Assembly (NCBI GenBank): GCA_020026155.1
Contig: JAHHQX010000020.1
Coordinates: 1-27,631, forward strand
Source: Actinobacillus sp.
Lineage (GTDB): Bacteria; Pseudomonadota; Gammaproteobacteria; Enterobacterales; Pasteurellaceae
Direction: 5' to 3'
Length of the DNA stretch: 27,631 nt
This document shows positions 22,961-27,631 of the stretch, piece after piece. The notes beneath the pieces were generated by a model that saw only the letters and a list, made by a program, of their open reading frames with translations, was not told the origin of the DNA and searched no databases. The stretch's first letter is position 1; the number at the start of each line of letters is the position of its first letter. Made by a program: the position numbers and the translations under genes.

Positions 22961-23926
22961 CTAAATAAAAGAGTTAAGTGTCAACGCTTTGGCAATTTGT
23001 TGTGGGATATGCGAACGTACTTGTTTAGCTGCATTCAAAATCGCATAATAAAAGGCTGACATGTTAGCACCCCCATGGCTTTTTACAACAACAGACTGTA
23101 AACCAAGCAAAGAAGCACCATTATATTGTTCAGGATTAAAAAGTGAATGTTGTTTTTTAAGCAAAATTTGTAAATTTTTTACCGCCCCTTCAAGAGTTTT
23201 TAGTGCAATATTCCCCGAAAAACCATCTTGTACGATAACATTTGCTTTGCCTTCTAAAAGATTATCCCCCTCAATAAAACCAATATAGTTTATTCGATTA
23301 TCCGCCTCTAGCATTTGTGAAGCTTGGCGAATAGTTGCAGTACCCTTATAGGTTTCAGTACCGACATTTAATAAGGCAACACGTGGGTGAAAAAGTTTAA
23401 AATATTGTTCTACAAAAATTGTGCCCATTAATGCGAATTGATATAAATTTTTGGCAGAACAATCAATATTTGCCCCCAAATCTAACATCACTTGGGGAGT
23501 ATTATCTAGACTCGGAATAATAGACATCAGTGCTGGCCGCTCAATATTAAACAATGGCCGAATTAACCGTTTTGCTAATCCCATTAAAGCGCCAGTATTT
23601 CCCGCACTTACGCATCCCTGCGCATCGCCATTGGCAACCGATTCTAAGGCAAGATACATTGATGTATCGTGACTACGGCGCATAGCGCGTAAAATTCCGT
23701 CTTCACTTTGAATTTGTTTAGATGTATGACAAAGCACAAGCCGCTCTTTCACATCTTTTAAATGCTCGGGGATTTGCTTTAAATATGGGGATATTTGATC
23801 CCGATGACCAAATAATAAAAGAGAAAGTTGAGGATCATCTCCCACCGCTTTAATTGCAGCAGGCATAGTAATACGGGGACCTACGTCCCCGCCCATTACA
23901 TCTAACGCAAGAGTTAGACGACTCAA
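22961..23926 (-). CDS. plsX: Phosphate acyltransferase PlsX
   Basis: A 321-residue enzyme that makes acyl-phosphate from acyl-ACP for phospholipid synthesis. Seen: LALDVMGGDVGP at the start, SAGNTGALMGLA, LDLGANIDC, LLNVGTETYKG, GFIEGDN and VQDGFSGNIALKTLEG. The start codon is TTG at 23926, preceded by AAGG at a good distance; no in-frame ATG fits the conserved N-terminus. It is shorter than E. coli PlsX (356) at the C-terminus, yet motifs are complete. It lies 23 bases after rpmF. Confidence 0.96.
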   Translation of the reverse strand: MSRLTLALDVMGGDVGPRITMPAAIKAVGDDPQLSLLLFGHRDQISPYLKQIPEHLKDVKERLVLCHTSKQIQSEDGILRAMRRSHDTSMYLALESVANGDAQGCVSAGNTGALMGLAKRLIRPLFNIERPALMSIIPSLDNTPQVMLDLGANIDCSAKNLYQFALMGTIFVEQYFKLFHPRVALLNVGTETYKGTATIRQASQMLEADNRINYIGFIEGDNLLEGKANVIVQDGFSGNIALKTLEGAVKNLQILLKKQHSLFNPEQYNGASLLGLQSVVVKSHGGANMSAFYYAILNAAKQVRSHIPQQIAKALTLNSFI

Positions 23927-23949
23927 TGGATTACCTTAAGCAACAACAA

Positions 23950-24120
23950 TTATTTGTTGATTACTTTACGACCACGGTAGTAACCGTCAGCAGTTACATG
24001 GTGACGTAAATGGGTTTCACCGCTGGTTTTATCTACAGATACTGCAGCAGTTGTTAAGGCATCATGTGAACGACGCATGTCACGACGTGAGCGAGATTTT
24101 TTGTTTTGTTGAACAGCCAT
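23950..24120 (-). CDS. rpmF: 50S ribosomal protein L32
   Basis: A 56-residue basic ribosomal protein starting MAVQQNKKSRSRRDMRRSHD and ending GRKVINK, as in other gammaproteobacteria. The start has AGGAG eight bases upstream, in the 17-base gap from yceD. The yceD-rpmF-plsX-fabH order is the conserved one. I found it by reading the minus strand directly. Confidence 0.97.
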   Translation of the reverse strand: MAVQQNKKSRSRRDMRRSHDALTTAAVSVDKTSGETHLRHHVTADGYYRGRKVINK

Positions 24121-24137
24121 TGGCCATACTCCTAAAT

Positions 24138-24662
24138 TTACTTTTTCTTTAAATTAGCTAATACAGCGAAAGGGTTTGGTTTTTCTGCCAGTTCTTCAGG
24201 CAATTCACCAAATACCTGTTCCGCTATGGACACTTCACAGTGTTCAGATGTATGCTTTGGTACCAGAGGGAGCATTAAAATAAGCTCATCTTCTACGATA
24301 CCAAGTAAATCTATTTCACCGAACGCATTTAATTCGATTGGTTCATAAATTTCAGGTAACTCATCTATTTTACTTACTGATCTAACTGGACTATAAATAA
24401 ATTCACATTCCAGTGTGTCAATGAATGGTTCTCCACAACGTTGACAAGTTAATTCTACATCAACACGTGCATTACCTTTCATGACCGGCAATTTTTGCGC
24501 ATCAATAAAAAATGATAATGAAACCTGTGCATCACTAAGCACTTTATTTACTGATTCCGCCAAACGCGTCAACATATTGGTCGTATAAACCCCATTAAGA
24601 TCAATACGACGTTGTGCATCTTTTACCGGGTCAGTAGTTAGGGGTAGTTTTACCTTTTGCAT
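24138..24662 (-). CDS. yceD: YceD/DUF177-family 23S rRNA accumulation protein
   Basis: A 174-residue cytoplasmic protein, very close to E. coli YceD (173) in pattern: MQKVKLPLTTDPVKDAQRR start, a CQRCGEPF zinc-type pair in the middle, FGEIDLL, and the tail ELPEELAEKPNPFAVLANLK. The family is linked to 23S rRNA accumulation and precedes rpmF in most bacteria. It is the first gene of the operon that runs through fabG. Confidence 0.95.
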   Translation of the reverse strand: MQKVKLPLTTDPVKDAQRRIDLNGVYTTNMLTRLAESVNKVLSDAQVSLSFFIDAQKLPVMKGNARVDVELTCQRCGEPFIDTLECEFIYSPVRSVSKIDELPEIYEPIELNAFGEIDLLGIVEDELILMLPLVPKHTSEHCEVSIAEQVFGELPEELAEKPNPFAVLANLKKK

Positions 24663-24705
24663 AGACTGTGAATATTACCTTTTGATGTTCTATTAGTCAA
24701 AGGAA

Positions 24706-24734
24706 ATTATCACTTTTTAGAATAATTTTAACAA
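24706..24734 (-). promoter_or_regulatory. Candidate promoter of the yceD-rpmF-plsX-fab operon
   Basis: On the minus strand TTGTTA (24734 down to 24729), 17 bases, GATAAT (24711 down to 24706), leaving a leader of about 40 bases. A second pair, TTGACT (24700 down to 24695), 17 bases, TAATAT (24677 down to 24672), has the better -35 but would give a nearly leaderless message. Confidence 0.5.
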
Positions 24735-24963
24735 GTCCTATTTAAAGAATACTCCATAATTTACTGAATTCTCGTCGATAAAAAACAACGCATAATCTTA
24801 TCTCATTCTAACTCACCAACATATACGCTATCGAAGATCACCTACTACTCTCTTTTTTGAAAAGAAGATAATTTCACCACTCGTTAGAGGACCACAGACT
24901 TAAAATAACTTATGGGAATAAGAAATAAAGAAATGTACGTTCCCTATTAACATAAAATTTAAA

Positions 24964-24977
24964 GAAAATTGAGGCGT
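24964..24977. repeat. Single right arm of the intergenic palindrome
   Basis: GAAAATTGAGGCGT, identical to the right arm of the copy at 21959-21972. No matching left arm lies within 60 bases upstream. Confidence 0.7.
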
Positions 24978-24982
24978 AATTC

Positions 24983-25000
24983 ATAACATGATAATGTTAT
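24983..25000. promoter_or_regulatory. 18-bp dyad, possible operator
   Basis: ATAACAT, GATA, ATGTTAT: a perfect inverted repeat with 7-bp arms and a 4-base spacer, upstream of the adhesin gene. Function unknown. Confidence 0.35.
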
Positions 25001-25129
25001 CTACTCCTCAACATAATAAATATATTTTTTTGTTATTTATTACCTAGTTATACCTATGATTGTTTATTTTAATCTTATTATTTACTTCCCATTCTTTTCT
25101 CGAAACGCATCAATCCCTCTGCCATTTCT

Positions 25130-25162
25130 CCTATAAATGCGATAAATATAACCATTTATAGG
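25130..25162. repeat. 10-bp stem-loop in the adhesin upstream region
   Basis: CCTATAAATG at 25130-25139 with CATTTATAGG at 25153-25162, a perfect inverted repeat around a 13-base loop. No T-run of terminator type follows. It may be a leader structure or a protein-binding dyad. Confidence 0.5.
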
Positions 25163-25387
25163 TATTTTGTTAATAAATATATATATTCTTACATAGTTTA
25201 TCTTCTACAAATCTGTCCTTAGCTTCTCGTTTATATTTAAGAGAACTTTTCTTAATTTCCTATTCACAACCCTGCGTATTTCTTTTTAATCAATATAATC
25301 AAAAATATAACTAAATAGTAATAATATTGTTTATTTTTTGTTATTTTTATGTAAAATTCGCCCCTTATTTAATAATAATTACTTACA

Positions 25388-25405
25388 AATGATTAACCAA
25401 TCATT
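25388..25405. promoter_or_regulatory. 18-bp dyad close to the adhesin start
   Basis: AATGATT, AACC, AATCATT: perfect 7-bp arms and a 4-base spacer, 62 bases before the ATG. It has the same 7-4-7 layout as the dyad at 24983 but a different sequence. Confidence 0.4.
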
Positions 25406-25467
25406 AACAAATTAATCCTTGCTTGATAATTTTATCAGCTTACTTACCTAAACTCAGGAGATGTTAA

Positions 25468-27631
25468 ATGGAACAAAATCCGCGTATAACAACTTCGAAA
25501 CATGTCAGATGTCCGTTTCGTCCGCTATTAATTAGTGTAATGGTAGGGATCGCGTGCTCCCCTGCTGTTCATGCGACAAGTAGTAATACCACTCATCGAA
25601 AATTATCCCTCGCAACTTTAACTGATACGAGTGATCCATGGGCAACGCCTAGCAATCCAGATGTATCGGGTTCTAGTTCAGATGAGCCATCTTCAACTCC
25701 AAGTTCTGGTGCAACCTCCACTTCTCCATTCACCTGTTCGGCAGGCACCGATAGTAATGGTAATCCTGAATCAAACTGCACAGCCGCCCAAACCATTAAT
25801 ATTAGTGCGTCTAGTGCACCTAATTATTCATCTGGTAATGACATTAATATCACCACCAACAATATTGATTTCCAAAATGGTAAATTGACTCTCGGCCCAT
25901 CTTTAAGTCAAGGTGGCACCCTTCCTGGTAGTCAGGCCGCGACTGTTCAGTCCTCTGTTATTTTAGGAGGGGGAAACAATAATATTTCAGGTCAAAATAT
26001 TAATGATGCGGCCATTATCGGTGGGAATGGTAACAACATTATTGACATACCGAGCCAAGCGCCTAACACAAATTTACAAATTAGTGCTTCAGGTATTTTT
26101 AATGGGTCACAGAACAATATTTACAGTTCCGACCCCACACAAAATAGTAATAATGAATCTGAAAATAATGTCATTCTTGGGGGCGGTTCAAATATCGTTG
26201 GTGCAAATAGCGATCAAAATCAAGCCATTTTTACGCAACAAAGTGCAGTGCTCGGAGGGGGCTCTAACACGGTTACGGGTACTGCAAACACAGTATCGGG
26301 CGGACAGAGCAACCAAATTATCAATAATGCAATAGAAAGTGGCATTGTCGGAGGCGACACAAACCAAATTAATGGTGACGGCAATGATAACCTTAATAAT
26401 GATCTAGGCTCAGGAAACTGGGTCGGCTTTGATTTTATCGGTGGCGGACAACAAAATACAATCACGAGTGCAAGTAACGCCGTTATTTTAGGCGGTAAAA
26501 TGGGGAAAATAAGTGCCAATGCGCTTAACTCAGTTATTATCGGTGGACAAAGTGGCATGATAGGCTCGCAATCTCAAAACGCCCTATCAATGTTAGGTGG
26601 TCAAGTAGCAAGTAATGCGAGCGATGCAATGGCCATTGGTCGAGCAAGCTCTGTTAAAAATCCCGACGATATTGCTATCGGTCATGGAGCGATGGTCACC
26701 ACGCCAAACAGTATAGCATTGGGCGCACAAAGCCAAGCTAACCGTACGGCTACTAATGCAGAAATAGCCAATACTACCAAGCAATTTTTAACTCCTCTAA
26801 GAATATCAAATACAGATGAAGCCGTGATTCTCGATAGTATTAACAACCGAGTCGGCACAGTATCGGTAGGAACAATCAATAATGGTAGTCATGCTGTAAC
26901 TCGCCAGATCACAAATGTTGCAGCGGGTTCAGAACTAACCGATGCCGTGAATCTTGGACAACTAGAAGCCGTAGCTCATTTTGCAGAAAGTGGCTGGAAA
27001 ATTGCTGGTGATAAAGGAATGGGTACCGTTGTCAATGGTGATGGTATTGTATTTGGAGGCGATCCAAATGGTGATATCACGACAACTTTCACTGCAACTA
27101 CACAAAATGGTATGAATGTAGATCATCTCATTTATAATCTCAATAAAGCGACTTCAATTACCGCAACAGACCAACATGCTCCCACAAGCCAAGCAGTTTA
27201 TAATGCAATCGTAAACTCAAAAACCACTATTGATACCGATAATGGCATTGTGATTGAAGACAGCACAACATCGCAAGATCTTCAAAATAACCATTATAAA
27301 ATTGGGCTTGATCCCAAAGTTACAAAACAAATTCAAAGTAATACGAATTCATTAAATCAACTCAATCAGAAAGTAAAATCACTCGATGATTTACTCAAGG
27401 CAAATACTCAACGTATTGCTAATGACGAAAGTCAGATTAAACAAAATACTCAAACCGCTACCCAAGCAAATACTAGCGCTCAGGCGGCAACTCAAACTGC
27501 ACAGCAAGCCGATACTGCGGCACAAAACGCAGACAAAGATGCGAAAACCGCTGAGCAAACCGCTAACCAAGCCAATACTACCGCGCAATCTGCAAATAGC
27601 ACTGCACAAGCAGCAAGCAAAACTGCAGGGC
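25468..27631 (+). CDS. Trimeric autotransporter adhesin (YadA/Hia type), 5' part
   Basis: The frame is open for 721 codons and runs off the window, so the C-terminal membrane anchor is not seen. Seen in order: a signal peptide of 36 residues with cleavage after AVHA; a Ser/Thr/Pro-rich linker with Cys90 and Cys104; ten [I/V/L]xGG-type head repeats (about 164-380); three canonical YadA-head repeats MAIGRAS, IAIGHGA, IALGAQS (388-421); a neck RQITNVAAGSELTDAVNLGQ at 479-498; a GWKIAGDKG module at 509-517; and a coiled-coil stalk from about 622. The stalk has two IxxNTxx motifs (622-628, 657-663), then alanine at every core position. It should be exported by Sec and displayed as a trimer for attachment. 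The long signal extension common in this family is absent. AGGAG lies seven bases before the ATG. Confidence 0.93.
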   Translation, partial: MEQNPRITTSKHVRCPFRPLLISVMVGIACSPAVHATSSNTTHRKLSLATLTDTSDPWATPSNPDVSGSSSDEPSSTPSSGATSTSPFTCSAGTDSNGNPESNCTAAQTINISASSAPNYSSGNDINITTNNIDFQNGKLTLGPSLSQGGTLPGSQAATVQSSVILGGGNNNISGQNINDAAIIGGNGNNIIDIPSQAPNTNLQISASGIFNGSQNNIYSSDPTQNSNNESENNVILGGGSNIVGANSDQNQAIFTQQSAVLGGGSNTVTGTANTVSGGQSNQIINNAIESGIVGGDTNQINGDGNDNLNNDLGSGNWVGFDFIGGGQQNTITSASNAVILGGKMGKISANALNSVIIGGQSGMIGSQSQNALSMLGGQVASNASDAMAIGRASSVKNPDDIAIGHGAMVTTPNSIALGAQSQANRTATNAEIANTTKQFLTPLRISNTDEAVILDSINNRVGTVSVGTINNGSHAVTRQITNVAAGSELTDAVNLGQLEAVAHFAESGWKIAGDKGMGTVVNGDGIVFGGDPNGDITTTFTATTQNGMNVDHLIYNLNKATSITATDQHAPTSQAVYNAIVNSKTTIDTDNGIVIEDSTTSQDLQNNHYKIGLDPKVTKQIQSNTNSLNQLNQKVKSLDDLLKANTQRIANDESQIKQNTQTATQANTSAQAATQTAQQADTAAQNADKDAKTAEQTANQANTTAQSANSTAQAASKTAG

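Larger units (their letters stand above)
24663..25467. other. 805-base AT-rich gap upstream of the adhesin
   Basis: No credible reading frame or tRNA. Besides the yceD promoter it holds one lone arm of the intergenic repeat (24964-24977), two 7-4-7 dyads (24983-25000 and 25388-25405) and a 10-bp stem-loop (25130-25162). A weak -10 candidate TAAAAT at 25352-25357 with TTGTTT 19 bases upstream could serve the adhesin. No simple-sequence repeat typical of phase variation is present; the longest run near it is T7. Confidence 0.55.

Noticed and set aside
23867..23897. Palindrome GGGGAC-CTAC-GTCCCC in plsX
   Set aside because: It lies over codons for the conserved GGDVGP segment, so codon constraint explains it and no regulatory role need be assumed.
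25555..25575. Lipoprotein signal in the adhesin (Cys30)
   Set aside because: The residues before Cys30 (GIA) do not make a good lipobox, and AVHA six residues on is a normal signal peptidase I site.
25593..26879. Opposite-strand open frames across the adhesin gene
   Set aside because: They mirror the repetitive Gly/Asn/Ser codons of the adhesin, have no ribosome sites and no recognisable domains.

Overview
The window reads as chromosomal DNA of a gammaproteobacterium of the family Pasteurellaceae. It is AT-rich, its housekeeping proteins are close in sequence to known Haemophilus, Pasteurella and E. coli families, it carries an OpsX-type lipooligosaccharide heptosyltransferase, and ppiB and cysS are paired as in Haemophilus. 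Genus is not settled: I saw no perfect copy of either known Pasteurellaceae uptake-signal core.

Layout, left to right. 1-4.2 kb, minus strand: an Sfp-type phosphopantetheinyl transferase, the chaperone htpG, and a YqhD-type aldehyde reductase. The last faces a plus-strand MarR/OhrR-type regulator carrying the family's sensing cysteine. 4.8-8.1 kb: ppiB (minus), cysS and an MscS-type channel (plus). 8.2-14.6 kb: a minus-strand run transcribed ubiE, ubiB, tatA, tatB, tatC, two tandem paralogous small membrane proteins, then opsX. 14.7-15.5 kb: the queuosine-precursor transporter yhhQ, with a probable preQ1-I riboswitch in its leader. 15.6-18.5 kb, minus strand: rhlB followed by two cell-surface glycosyltransferases (GT25 and GT9). 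18.8-20.1 kb: rho. 20.2-24.7 kb: the yceD-rpmF-plsX-fabH-fabD-fabG operon, without acpP at its end. 24.7-25.5 kb: a long AT-rich gap containing several dyads. 25.5 kb to the edge: the first 721 codons of a trimeric autotransporter adhesin, cut by the window.

The least explained element is a family of short intergenic palindromes. Each arm is about 14 bp, of the type ACGCCCCGATTTTC or ACGCCTCAATTTTC, around an A/T-rich loop of 12-14 bases. Four inverted pairs, two single arms and one inside-out copy lie between genes; two near-matches lie inside genes. Paired base changes keep the stem intact between copies. The inside-out copy contains a good sigma-32 promoter for htpG.

Other points worth following: the OhrR-like regulator opposite yqhD, the preQ1 leader of yhhQ, a C8 tract in an unusually long tatB, the tandem membrane proteins after tatC, and the adhesin's all-alanine coiled-coil core and N-terminal cysteine pair. 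I see no rRNA, tRNA, CRISPR array, insertion sequence or prophage gene. Apart from the repeat family, most of the window is ordinary core genome.
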